From the NCBI RefSeq assembly GCF_902498825.1, contig NZ_LR701458.1, positions 26,205 to 90,204 on the forward strand: a stretch of 64,000 nt of DNA, given 5' to 3'. Below, piece after piece: positions 46,172-54,910 of the stretch. A model generated the notes under the pieces. It was not told the origin of the DNA. It saw nothing but the letters and a program-made list of their open reading frames with translations, and ran no database searches. Every line of letters starts with the position of its first letter. Within the stretch, counting starts at the first letter, position 1. The position numbers and the translations under genes are program-made. This stretch comes from Rhizobium sp. EC-SD404 (lineage in GTDB: Bacteria; Pseudomonadota; Alphaproteobacteria; Rhizobiales; Rhizobiaceae).

Positions 46172-47272
46172 GTGAGAATTATCGATGCCAGGACGAGCGT
46201 GCATGCGCTCGATCTCCGCCTTCCTCTGACCAACACGCCTGCCGGCGACAGCACCCGCGTCATCTGCGAGCTGGAGACGGACGATGGATTCGTGGGTGTC
46301 GGCATGAGTGCCCGGTTCCTGCCGCACGCCATCGCTTCGGCCGTCACCAATCATCTCGTCCAGGCGATCAAGGGAATGGATCCGCGCGATCTCGAAGCAA
46401 TTCACGCGCGGCTGGAGCCGATCGTCAGCGAACGCGGCCGCATGTCGGGCATCAACCTCGCAGCGCTTGCCTGCGTGGATCTGGCCTGTTGGGACATCAT
46501 CGGTCAGGCGTCGGGGCGCAGCGTCGCCCAGCTTCTCGGCGGTCACAAAACCTACGCCGACGCCTATGTCACCTACGGTTTTCCTGTCTACGACCCCGAC
46601 CAGCTGGTCGAACTCGGTCGTCAGCTGATGGCCAAGGGGCATACCCGGCTGAAGATGCTGGTCGGTGTCGCGAAGGGCGGTCTGCTCGAAGACGCCATGC
46701 GCGTGAAATATGTGCGCGAGGCATTGGGCGACACGCTCATTCTCGCGCTCGACGGCAATGAGAACCCCAGCCTCGAATACGCAACGCAGCTCTGCCGCCT
46801 CGTCGAAGACTACAACATCGCCTGGTTCGAGGATCCGATCCGCAACAACGATGCGCGCGATCTGGCCATGCTGCGCAAGCGCACGACCATCCCTCTTTCG
46901 GCTGGTCAAATGGACGGCCATTCACGGCAGTTCCGGGAATGGATCGAGCACGATGCGCTCGACATCTTCATGCCCAACAGCATGTACAACGGCGGCATGA
47001 CCGAGACGCGCCGCGTCGCGCATCTCGCCCAAATCTACAATCGCCCGCTCTCCGACGCTGGTGGCGGCGGCATCTACTGCCTTCACCACGTGGCCGGCTT
47101 CCGCAACGGAACGCTCGTCGAGTGCCACCTCGGCGTCGAACAGCTGGAACAGGCGATTTTCACCGATGCACCCGAGCCAATCGATGGCCGGGTCCATGTG
47201 CCGGAGCGTCCTGGGTTCGGAGTGACGCTGAACAGAGACGTGCTCAAAGACACGCTCATTCGACCGGAATAA
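46172..47272 (+). CDS. Mandelate racemase/muconate lactonizing enzyme family protein
   Basis: A 366-residue enolase-superfamily enzyme starting at GTG 46172 behind AAGAAGG; an earlier TTG at 46130 falls in the operator. Metal ligands Asp (LALDGNEN) and Glu (WFEDP) are present, but the third position, usually Glu, is Gln (about residue 246, SAGQMDG), and the second-strand KxK is RLK. Such enzymes remove a proton next to a carboxylate in acid-sugar dehydration or cycloisomerisation. With the TRAP transporter that follows, a role in catabolism of a sugar acid or similar carboxylate is likely; the exact reaction is unknown. Confidence 0.82.
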   Translation: MRIIDARTSVHALDLRLPLTNTPAGDSTRVICELETDDGFVGVGMSARFLPHAIASAVTNHLVQAIKGMDPRDLEAIHARLEPIVSERGRMSGINLAALACVDLACWDIIGQASGRSVAQLLGGHKTYADAYVTYGFPVYDPDQLVELGRQLMAKGHTRLKMLVGVAKGGLLEDAMRVKYVREALGDTLILALDGNENPSLEYATQLCRLVEDYNIAWFEDPIRNNDARDLAMLRKRTTIPLSAGQMDGHSRQFREWIEHDALDIFMPNSMYNGGMTETRRVAHLAQIYNRPLSDAGGGGIYCLHHVAGFRNGTLVECHLGVEQLEQAIFTDAPEPIDGRVHVPERPGFGVTLNRDVLKDTLIRPE

Positions 47273-47307
47273 GCGGTCAATTCCAAATAAATAACAGGGG
47301 AACAGAC

Positions 47308-48303
47308 ATGATCTACAAGACAGCCAGGATACTCGCCGCAACGGCAGCACTTTCTGCTGCCACGCTTGCTTCGCAGCTTGCCTTTGCCGAGCCGTTTGCG
47401 CTTCGCATCTCGGGCGAAAACCCGCTTGCCGGCCTCGACATGCAGATGGCGCAGCGTTTCGGGGAAAACCTCGAAACCGCACTCGGCGACGACTTCTCTC
47501 ACGAGTTTTTCCATACCCAGGCCCTCGGCGACGAGGTCGTGCACATGCAGATGGTTCGTTCGGGCCAGATCGATGTCTATCCGCTCGGTTCGGATGCCGT
47601 CCAACTCGATCCCAAATGGGCGATGTTCGACATGCCGTTCCTGATCGGCGACCGCAACGACGTCGCGCGGATGCTCGATGGCGAGGTCGGCGAGGCTCTG
47701 CGGGCATCGATGCGCGATGCGGCAGGCCTGGAAGTTCTGGCATTCGGTGAGCTCGGCTTCCGTCAGATCACCAACAATGTCCGCCCCGTGGCGGTCCCGG
47801 CCGATCTCGAAGGAGTCCGTTTGCGCGTTCCCGGCAGCGAAACGCGCGTGCTGACGTTCCAGACGTTTGGCGCGTCCCCGGTCAGCATGAATCTCGGCGA
47901 GCTTTATCTCGCCCTTCAAAGCGGCACCGTCGACGGTCAGGAAAATCCGCTCGCAGACATCACGGCCCGGTCCTTCGAGGAAGTGCAGGAATTCCTGTCC
48001 ATCTCGAACCACGTCTATACGCCCGTCACGTTGGTGATGAATGCCGCCAAATACGATGCGCTCACACCCGAACAGCAGGCCGCGGTGAAGGAAGCCGCTC
48101 AGGAGGCCGCCGAATACACGCGCCAGCTGGGTACGGAAGCCGACATCAAGCTGCTCGAGGAACTGACCTCATCGGGAGACATCGCCGTCAACGAGATCGA
48201 CCGTGATGCATTCGTTGAAGCATCTACGCCCGTATGGGAAGCGATCGGCGGCATCGCCGGTCAAGAGTTCGTCGACATGGTCGTCGCCAGCGCACAGCAG
48301 TAA
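47308..48303 (+). CDS. dctP: TRAP transporter substrate-binding protein DctP
   Basis: A 331-residue periplasmic protein with a signal peptide (about residues 1-27, ending AFAEP). The mature sequence shows the DctP pattern: LDMQMAQRFGENLE, GDEVVHMQMVRSGQIDVYPLGS, and GVRLRVPGSETRV with the conserved Arg that clamps the substrate carboxylate (about residue 171), then LYLALQSGTVDGQENPLADI. It captures a carboxylate for the DctQM channel and is the second gene of the GntR-controlled operon. Confidence 0.9.
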   Translation: MIYKTARILAATAALSAATLASQLAFAEPFALRISGENPLAGLDMQMAQRFGENLETALGDDFSHEFFHTQALGDEVVHMQMVRSGQIDVYPLGSDAVQLDPKWAMFDMPFLIGDRNDVARMLDGEVGEALRASMRDAAGLEVLAFGELGFRQITNNVRPVAVPADLEGVRLRVPGSETRVLTFQTFGASPVSMNLGELYLALQSGTVDGQENPLADITARSFEEVQEFLSISNHVYTPVTLVMNAAKYDALTPEQQAAVKEAAQEAAEYTRQLGTEADIKLLEELTSSGDIAVNEIDRDAFVEASTPVWEAIGGIAGQEFVDMVVASAQQ

Positions 48304-48366
48304 CGACCGTCGAAGGAATGCCGGTGCCAAAAGGCGCCGGCGATCCCCATGAGTTGGAGCGAACCG

Positions 48367-48963
48367 ATGACGATGCCTATCCTTCACGACGGTCGAGCCT
48401 CGGCGGAACCCTTGGTCGAACCGCTGCCGATGGACAGACTGGCCGAGGACATCAACCGCATCGCCCAGGAAACCGACGTCGCTTACCCCGACGATGGAAT
48501 GCCGGCGCATGATCGGATCATCAACGGCACCGTAGAAGCCATCGGTGTCGCGGTCCTCGTGGCGATCGTCGGCCTGATCTTCCTCAACGCGTCAATGCGT
48601 TACCTTCTGGGCGTGACCTACATCTGGGGCGACGAGCTGGTGATCGCGCTGGTACCGTGGCTCACGATGTGCGGCATGTTTCTGTCGGTGCGTCGACGCG
48701 ACATCATCCGGATCGACTTCTTCGTCTCGCGCTTTTCCCCGTCGACCCGCAGTTACATCAAGCTGGTCGGCGACCTCGTTTCGGTCGCGGCCTTCGGCAT
48801 GCTGGCAATTGCCGCATTCAAGCTCGTGAACCTCTTCGGCGCCGATCGGACCATCTATCTGCGGCTGGAAAAGGGGTGGTTCATGTCGGCAATGGTCGTC
48901 GGATCGGCGCTCGTTGCGCTCGCCTTCGCCCTCGACGCTCTACGCACGCTTCGCCGCCGCTGA
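48367..48963 (+). CDS. dctQ: TRAP transporter small permease DctQ
   Basis: A 198-residue four-helix membrane protein. It has a long cytosolic N-terminal stretch (about 55 residues) before the first helix, and the DctQ pattern FLNASMRYLLGVTYIWGDELVIALVPWLTM (segments of the second helix) with RRRDIIRIDFF. The start at 48367 follows GGAGCG; an in-frame ATG at 48349 is less well placed. It pairs with DctM. Confidence 0.85.
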   Translation: MTMPILHDGRASAEPLVEPLPMDRLAEDINRIAQETDVAYPDDGMPAHDRIINGTVEAIGVAVLVAIVGLIFLNASMRYLLGVTYIWGDELVIALVPWLTMCGMFLSVRRRDIIRIDFFVSRFSPSTRSYIKLVGDLVSVAAFGMLAIAAFKLVNLFGADRTIYLRLEKGWFMSAMVVGSALVALAFALDALRTLRRR

Positions 48964-49008
48964 GACGACGGCTCCCTTAATCGCACGCAATTTTTTTTGG
49001 AGAATTCG

Positions 49009-50289
49009 ATGACCGGGGCGCTCACATCGATCGGCCTTCTGCTTGCCCTGCTCGGTTTGGGCGTCCCGATGATCTCGGCGTTGCTCGCGGCCGTCGCCTT
49101 GGCATTCCTTCTGGGTGGTCAGTGGTCGATGATGATCCCGCAGTCGATGATCTCCGGTATGAGCACCTTCACACTTCTCTCGTTGCCGCTGTTCGTGCTG
49201 GCCGGAGCCTTGATGAACGCCGGCGGCCTGTCGGGCAGGCTTTTCGATTTCGCGCGATCGCTTGTTGGGTGGATGAGGGGTGGTCTCGCTCACGTCAACG
49301 TTCTGTCCAGCATGTTCTTCGGCGGCATGGTCGGTTCGTCGTCCGCCGATCTGGCCGGATCCGGATCGGTCATCATCCCGGCGATGAAGAAGGAAGGCTA
49401 TCCGGCCGAAGTGGCCGCTGCCGTCAGCGCGTCTTCGTCCGGCATCGGACCCTTGATCCCGCCAAGCTCGCCCATGATCCTGTACTCTGCCGTCACGGGA
49501 ACGTCGCTCGGCGCGCTGTTTCTGGCCGGTCTCATTCCCGGCATTCTCCTGGGTGTCGTTTTCATGCTGGTTGTTGCCTTTCTCGCACGGCGCCAGGGTT
49601 GGAAGACGCATGGCGCGTTTTCGTGGGGCGAGATCGGCAGAAGCGGGCGCGGTGCGCTGCTCGCTTTCGGCATGCCCGCCATCATCGTCGGCGGCCTCGT
49701 TGCAGGTGTTTTTACGCCATCGGAAGGCGGCGCGTTCGGTGTTGCCTATGCGCTCTTTCTTTCGGTCGCCGTCTACCGGTCCCTGAACTGGAAACAGGTC
49801 TATCGGGTCTTCGCCTCTGCTGTTCAGACGACGGGCGAACTGCTGCTCATCGTCAGTCTCTCGGCAGCGTTCGGTGCGAGCCTGTCGAGCGCCCATGTGC
49901 CGCAGGCGTTGGGCGACCTGATTTCGCTGGTCAGCTTCGGCGACGGGCTTTTCCTGAAAATCCTCTTCCTTATGGCTCTGGCGATCATCGCGGGCATGTT
50001 CCTTGATCCGCTTATTCCGGTTTTTGTGCCGGTCGTTCTGCCAGCGCTCCTGGCATTCGACATCGACCTCATCCATTTCGGCACGCTGATGGTGATGGCC
50101 GTGGTCATCGGACAGTTGACGCCGCCGCTTGCCATGTCCGTCATCATCGTCAGTCGCATCGCGAACGCCGATCAGATCCGGATCATCCGCGCCAACATGC
50201 CGTTTCTGATTGCGATCCTTGCGTTCACGGTACTTCTGATCGCGGTGCCGTCCCTATCCACCTGGCTCCCAGCCGTTGCGCTGAACTGA
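49009..50289 (+). CDS. dctM: TRAP transporter large permease DctM
   Basis: A 426-residue membrane protein with about 12 helices, the sodium-driven channel of the system. Signatures include LLSLPLFVLAGALMNAGGLSGRL, SSADLAGSGSVIIPAMKKEGY, SSSGIGPLIPPSSPMILY and GMFLDPLIPVFVPVVLP. It starts at 49009 behind TTGGAG that follows a run of eight T. A hairpin after the stop may end the operon. Confidence 0.92.
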   Translation: MTGALTSIGLLLALLGLGVPMISALLAAVALAFLLGGQWSMMIPQSMISGMSTFTLLSLPLFVLAGALMNAGGLSGRLFDFARSLVGWMRGGLAHVNVLSSMFFGGMVGSSSADLAGSGSVIIPAMKKEGYPAEVAAAVSASSSGIGPLIPPSSPMILYSAVTGTSLGALFLAGLIPGILLGVVFMLVVAFLARRQGWKTHGAFSWGEIGRSGRGALLAFGMPAIIVGGLVAGVFTPSEGGAFGVAYALFLSVAVYRSLNWKQVYRVFASAVQTTGELLLIVSLSAAFGASLSSAHVPQALGDLISLVSFGDGLFLKILFLMALAIIAGMFLDPLIPVFVPVVLPALLAFDIDLIHFGTLMVMAVVIGQLTPPLAMSVIIVSRIANADQIRIIRANMPFLIAILAFTVLLIAVPSLSTWLPAVALN

Positions 50290-50330
50290 CGATCGCTCAA
50301 GCGCGCCGCGGCATGGCGGCTTCGATCGTT
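50289..50330 (+). terminator. Hairpin after dctM
   Basis: ACGATCG (50289-50295) pairs with CGATCGT (50323-50329), with an additional AAGC/GCTT and GC-rich inner stem, and is followed by TT. It overlaps the last base of the dctM stop region and precedes the next gene. Confidence 0.45.
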
Positions 50331-50350
50331 TGGAGCCACCATCGGAATCT

Positions 50351-51343
50351 ATGATGCAAATTTTGCGTAGACTCGGCCTTGATCCGTTCATGCTCATGCT
50401 GATCGGGACAGTAATCCTCGCGGCCCTGATGCCGGCGACCGGTTATGGCGCGTTCCTTGTCGGCAACGCGGCTTATGCAGCCGTATGTCTGTTGTTCTTT
50501 GTCTACGGACTGAAGCTCGATCCGGGCGATATCGGAAGGGGGCTGCGCAACTGGCGTCTCCAGTCTCTGGTGCTCGCTATGACCTACGCGGTCTTTCCGT
50601 TGCTTGGCCTCCTGATCGTTACCATAATCGCAGGGCACCTGCCCGAGGAACTGGTGATTGGATTTCTCTTCCTGGCGATCCTGCCGTCGACCGTACAATC
50701 GTCCATCGCCTTCACGTCGCTGTCCAATGGCGACGTCGGTGCCGCGATCTGTGCCGCATCGCTCTCCAACATCGTGGGCGTCGTCCTCACACCGCTTCTG
50801 GCCGCTCTTCTCTTGCGATCGTCGGGCGGGGTGAGCAGCGACACGGTCATCAACATCGCCATGCAGATACTTCTTCCATTTGCGCTGGGTCAGGCAATGC
50901 GCCCACTATTGGGCGGGTGGATCGCGAAACGCCCCATGCTCAGCCTCGTGGTCGATCGCGGGTCGATCCTGCTGATCGTCTATTCGGCGTTCAGTGCCGG
51001 CATGGTCGCCGGTGTCTGGCAGCGGATCGATCTGTCCATTCTTGGCACGGTGCTGGTGATCGAAGCGCTGCTCCTCGCCACGATCCTGACAATGGCGATG
51101 CTGATCGCCAAGACTTCCGGATTGCAGCAGCGCGAAGCCGTGGTGGTGCAATTCTGTGGGTCGACGAAGAGCATCGCAACGGGGATTCCAATCGCCAACA
51201 TCGTGTTTGCCGGCACGCCCGTCAGCTTGATCGTGTTGCCCCTGATGCTCTTTCACCAGATGCAGCTCTTCGTATGCGCCTCGCTCGCACAGCGATACAG
51301 TCAGCGTGTCAAGAAGCCCATCCAAAGCCCTGCAGGAGAATGA
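50351..51343 (+). CDS. Bile acid:sodium symporter family (BASS/YfeH-like) transporter
   Basis: A 330-residue membrane protein with about ten helices. Family patterns are FFVYGLKLDPGDIGRGLRNW, LPSTVQSSIAFTSLSNGDVGAAI and CGSTKSIATGIPIANIVFAG, the last two being the crossed-helix substrate/sodium regions. YfeH-type members transport organic anions that are mostly unidentified. It ends four bases before the amidase start, so the two are one unit. Whether they share the GntR regulon with the upstream TRAP genes depends on read-through of the hairpin. Confidence 0.85.
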   Translation: MMQILRRLGLDPFMLMLIGTVILAALMPATGYGAFLVGNAAYAAVCLLFFVYGLKLDPGDIGRGLRNWRLQSLVLAMTYAVFPLLGLLIVTIIAGHLPEELVIGFLFLAILPSTVQSSIAFTSLSNGDVGAAICAASLSNIVGVVLTPLLAALLLRSSGGVSSDTVINIAMQILLPFALGQAMRPLLGGWIAKRPMLSLVVDRGSILLIVYSAFSAGMVAGVWQRIDLSILGTVLVIEALLLATILTMAMLIAKTSGLQQREAVVVQFCGSTKSIATGIPIANIVFAGTPVSLIVLPLMLFHQMQLFVCASLAQRYSQRVKKPIQSPAGE

Positions 51344-51347
51344 CGGC

Positions 51348-52631
51348 ATGGACAAAGAGGCATATGAATTGGGCGCGTTGGAAGCTCATGCTCTTATCGA
51401 ATCCGGACGCTTAAGCGCAGAAGCGCTTGCTCGATCCTGTCTGGAGCGCATCGAGACGTTGGAGCCAACGATCGGCGCCTTTGTTTACTTCGACAGGGAC
51501 CATTTCCTGAATCAGGCGCAACGAGTCGATCGAGAGGGCTGGGCAGGCCCGCTTAAGGGTGTGCCGATCGGTATCAAGGATATCTTCGACACGGTCGATA
51601 TGCCCACCGAGTACGGCTCTCCAATTTATGAAGACTTCCAGCCGAGGCGCGATGCCACGGTGGTGGCCATGATCCGCAGGGCAGGGGGTGTCATCGCCGG
51701 CAAGACCACCACGACGGAATTCGCCGGTGTGGCACCGACGTCGACACGCAATCCAAGGCACATCGATCACACGCCGGGCGGATCCTCTGCCGGCTCCGCG
51801 GCTGCTGTCGCAGCCGGGATGGTGCCGCTGGCGATTGGAACGCAAACCGGCGGGTCGATCATCCGCCCGGCCGCCTATTGCGGCGTCGTCGGTTTCAAGC
51901 CGAGCTTCGGATCGATCGATCGAACGGGCGTACGGCCAGCCGTGGAGACGCTGGACACGATCGGCGTATTTGCCCGCTCCGTGGCGGATGCTGCCCATCT
52001 CTTTGCGGTGCTTGCAGGCCACCCATCCAAGGGTTCCAACGAGGCCGCCGAGCCGATGGCACCGCGGATTGGACTCTGCAGGACCCTGCAATGGAGCGCC
52101 GCATCGCCGATCATCCAGACGACGCTGCTGGAGGCTGGTGAGCGTTTGGGAACGGCCGGTGCCGAATGTCGGTATTTCGAACTGCCCCCGGCGTTCCAGG
52201 ATCTGATGGAAGCTCAGAGGGTCATCATGATGCATGGCTCCCTGCTATCGACGCTGTCGGAATACCACCACCAGCCCGATGCGCTCTCGCCCGAAACGAT
52301 GGGGTTCGTTCAAGCGGGGCTCGAGATATCGCCGGATGACGTCAGGCACGCCTGGGTTCAAATTCGCCAGGCCCGGAACGCGCTCGCCCATGCCATGGAA
52401 AATGTCGATGTCCTGATCACCCCGGCCGTACCGGACACGGCTCCCCTGGGCTTGTCGTCAACGGGCGATGCCATCTTCAACAAGCTCTGGACGGCGCTCG
52501 GCGTGCCAGCCATCACGCTGCCCGCAGGCAATGCGCCGAACGGGTTGCCGCTTTCGGTCCAGATCATTGGTAAAGCGAATTTCGACAACGAGCTTCTTGG
52601 CCATGCACGCTTCATCGAGACGCGACTCTGA
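51348..52631 (+). CDS. Amidase (amidase-signature family)
   Basis: A 427-residue Ser-cisSer-Lys amidase. The catalytic Lys is in IGIKDIFDT (about residue 77), the cis-Ser in TPGGSSAGSAAAVAAG and the nucleophile Ser in TQTGGSIIRPAAYCGV. Length is typical. The start at 51348 follows AGGAG. It would hydrolyse an amide, possibly the compound brought in by the neighbouring transporter, releasing an acid and ammonia; the substrate is not defined by sequence. Confidence 0.88.
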   Translation: MDKEAYELGALEAHALIESGRLSAEALARSCLERIETLEPTIGAFVYFDRDHFLNQAQRVDREGWAGPLKGVPIGIKDIFDTVDMPTEYGSPIYEDFQPRRDATVVAMIRRAGGVIAGKTTTTEFAGVAPTSTRNPRHIDHTPGGSSAGSAAAVAAGMVPLAIGTQTGGSIIRPAAYCGVVGFKPSFGSIDRTGVRPAVETLDTIGVFARSVADAAHLFAVLAGHPSKGSNEAAEPMAPRIGLCRTLQWSAASPIIQTTLLEAGERLGTAGAECRYFELPPAFQDLMEAQRVIMMHGSLLSTLSEYHHQPDALSPETMGFVQAGLEISPDDVRHAWVQIRQARNALAHAMENVDVLITPAVPDTAPLGLSSTGDAIFNKLWTALGVPAITLPAGNAPNGLPLSVQIIGKANFDNELLGHARFIETRL

Positions 52632-52826
52632 TCGAACTTGCAGAATTGACGACAGGCAGGTGGGCAGTCGGTGGTTTCTTCAATTTCCTGATAATATTGA
52701 TCGTTCCGATCCACTTGATGAATGATTGAGCAGCCGGTTGTTTGAAAGGCTTCTCAGCCGGACACGCGGTTTTTCGAAGTCTTCTTCCAAAGCGAGGCGG
52801 TCTGCAGCCGAGCCTGAAATCTTGCG

Positions 52827-52854
52827 TTGACAGGGCGTCGCTACGAGTTAATCA
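52827..52854 (+). promoter_or_regulatory. Candidate sigma-70 promoter of the LacI gene
   Basis: TTGACA at 52827-52832 and TAATCA at 52849-52854 are 16 bases apart. Two LacI-type operator copies begin six bases downstream. Confidence 0.5.
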
Positions 52855-52859
52855 TCTAG

Positions 52860-52884
52860 TAAACCGCTATACTAAACCGCTTTA
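52860..52884. promoter_or_regulatory. Tandem LacI-type operators
   Basis: TAAACCGCTATA (52860-52871) and TAAACCGCTTTA (52873-52884) repeat with a 13-base period. The second fits TAAAnCGnTTTA, a symmetric site centred on CG as used by LacI-family repressors. They are placed between the promoter and the GTG start, suiting autorepression. Confidence 0.55.
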
Positions 52885-52897
52885 CAATGGTGAGAGC

Positions 52898-53920
52898 GTG
52901 GGCACGAGACCGCCGAGCCTCAAAGATGTTGCCCGCGCGGCCGATGTTTCGGTCACAACCGTATCGCGTCTCTTGAACGGCAGTCTTGATCTTCCACCGG
53001 CAACCCGAATCCGGATCGAGGATGCGATCCGCGTCCTCAATTATCGGCCCAATCCACATGCGCGGCGCCTCAGCTTGGGGCGCTCCGAAACCATCGGGCT
53101 CGTTGTTCCGGACATCGCCAATCCCTTCTTCGCCACGCTGGTTTCGGCTGTCGAAAACGAGGCCGATGCGCGTGGTCTGGTGGTCTCGCTTTATGCGACG
53201 CTGAACCGGCCCGGACGCGAACGCACCTATCTTGAGCTCATTGCCCGCAATCATGTCGACGGGCTGATCTTCGTTACGAACCACCCGGATGACGGTGAAC
53301 TTGCGCGCCTGATCAATAGGACGGGCAAGGTCGTGGTCGTCGACGAAGACGTTCCGAATGCCATTGCGCCCAAGCTTTTTTGCGACAACCTCGAAGGCGG
53401 CAGGCTCGCGGGTTTGCATTTCGCTGAACATGGGCACCGGCGCGTTCTCTTCATTGGAGGGCGTGAAGAGATGATCAGCGCCAAGCGTCGTTACGAAGGC
53501 CTCGCCGCCGGTCTTCGGGGATCGAGCGACGCGGCCGACGAGCCGCAGCGCTATTCGGGTGAATACACGATCGAATACGGCCGCGCGGCCGCCCGGCGCT
53601 TCATTGCGGAAGGCATGCCAGCAACGGCGATCTTCGCGAGCTCGGACGAAATTGCGATCGGCTTGATGGAAGTTTTTGCTTCCGCTGGCGTGTCGATCCC
53701 GCGCGATGTTTCGGTGATCGGTTTCGACAATGTCGGCCCGCTGCACCTTTTCAATCCGCCGCTGACCGCTGTCGAGCAGCCGGTGCGTGATCTTGGCCGC
53801 CGCGCGCTCGAAGTTCTACTGGAAACCAATTGGCAGGACGACAAGCCTTTCGACGGCGAGGAACTCCTGCCCATCAAAATCGTGAGGCGGCACTCCGTTG
53901 CACCGCCCGCGAAACCATAA
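52898..53920 (+). CDS. LacI family transcriptional regulator
   Basis: A 340-residue repressor starting at GTG 52898. The DNA-binding head is PPSLKDVARAADVSVTTVSRLLNG, with the hinge IRVLNYRPNPHARRL. The periplasmic-binding-like domain starts IGLVVPDIANPFFATLV and ends with a conserved SVIGFDNVGPLHLFNPPLT block. It lies 36 bases upstream of an ABC sugar-type operon, which it presumably controls in response to the imported compound or a breakdown product. Confidence 0.9.
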   Translation: MGTRPPSLKDVARAADVSVTTVSRLLNGSLDLPPATRIRIEDAIRVLNYRPNPHARRLSLGRSETIGLVVPDIANPFFATLVSAVENEADARGLVVSLYATLNRPGRERTYLELIARNHVDGLIFVTNHPDDGELARLINRTGKVVVVDEDVPNAIAPKLFCDNLEGGRLAGLHFAEHGHRRVLFIGGREEMISAKRRYEGLAAGLRGSSDAADEPQRYSGEYTIEYGRAAARRFIAEGMPATAIFASSDEIAIGLMEVFASAGVSIPRDVSVIGFDNVGPLHLFNPPLTAVEQPVRDLGRRALEVLLETNWQDDKPFDGEELLPIKIVRRHSVAPPAKP

Positions 53921-53956
53921 AAATTAGCAACGATCAAACCCTAGAGGACAGGAACA

Positions 53957-54910
53957 ATGACCATGAATTTGACAAGACGCCTTACCCTTGCTGCCATGGC
54001 CACAACGGCGATGGTCAGCTTCACGTCCAGCTTTGCGCTCGCGCAGGATGCCAAGACCTACGCTCTGGTACAGATCAACCAGCAGGCACTTTTCTTCAAT
54101 CAGATGAACGAAGGCGCCCAGGAAGCTGCCGACGCCTCCGGCGCAGAGCTTGTGATTTTCAACGCCAACAATGACCCGGCCGCGCAGAACAGCGCGATCG
54201 AAACCTATATCCAGCAGGGCGTCGATGGTCTGATCGTCGTGGCTATCGACGTCAACGGCATCATGCCGGCGGTGCAACAGGCAGATGAAGCCGGCATTCC
54301 GGTCGTCGCCATTGACGCCATCCTGCCCGAAGGTCCCCAGAAAGCACAGATCGGCGTCGACAACGCAGCCGCCGGCGCCGACATGGCCGCTTACTTCGTC
54401 GACTATGTCGCGGCGGACATGGGTGGAACAGCCAAACTCGGTATAGTTGGTGCCCTCAACTCCTTCATCCAGAACGTGCGCCAGGAAGGCTTCGAAACAG
54501 GCCTTGAAGGCGTCGAAGGAATAGAGATCGCAGGCGTCGTCGATGGCCAAAATGTGCAGGACACGGCACTCTCCGCCGCCGAAAACCTGATCACGGCCAA
54601 TCCCGACCTGACGGCTATCTATGCGACAGGCGAGCCAGCGCTGCTGGGCGCCATCGCCGCTGTGGAAAGCCAGGGCAAGCAGGACAGCGTCAAGGTGTTC
54701 GGCTGGGACCTCACGGCACAAGCGATCAGCGGCATCGACCAGGGCTTCGTCCAGGCGGTGGTCCAGCAAGATCCGGCAGGAATGGGCTCGGCTGCCGTCG
54801 AGGCGCTCGACAAGATCACAGCCGGGGAAACGGTCGATGCCGAAATATCGGTGCCGATTACGATCGTCACCACAGAGAACGTCGAACCATACCGGGCCGT
54901 CTTCCAGTGA
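53957..54910 (+). CDS. Sugar-type ABC transporter binding protein (RbsB-like)
   Basis: A 317-residue periplasmic binding protein of the Peripla_BP_4 group. The signal peptide ends near ALAQD (residue about 30). Family elements are QQALFFNQMNEGAQEAADASG, NNDPAAQNSAIETYIQQGVDGLIV and a later VFGWDLTAQAISGIDQG. Members bind pentoses, hexoses, inositol, autoinducer-2 or nucleoside-like ligands. It leads an operon with the ATPase, permease and two enzymes. Confidence 0.9.
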   Translation: MTMNLTRRLTLAAMATTAMVSFTSSFALAQDAKTYALVQINQQALFFNQMNEGAQEAADASGAELVIFNANNDPAAQNSAIETYIQQGVDGLIVVAIDVNGIMPAVQQADEAGIPVVAIDAILPEGPQKAQIGVDNAAAGADMAAYFVDYVAADMGGTAKLGIVGALNSFIQNVRQEGFETGLEGVEGIEIAGVVDGQNVQDTALSAAENLITANPDLTAIYATGEPALLGAIAAVESQGKQDSVKVFGWDLTAQAISGIDQGFVQAVVQQDPAGMGSAAVEALDKITAGETVDAEISVPITIVTTENVEPYRAVFQ

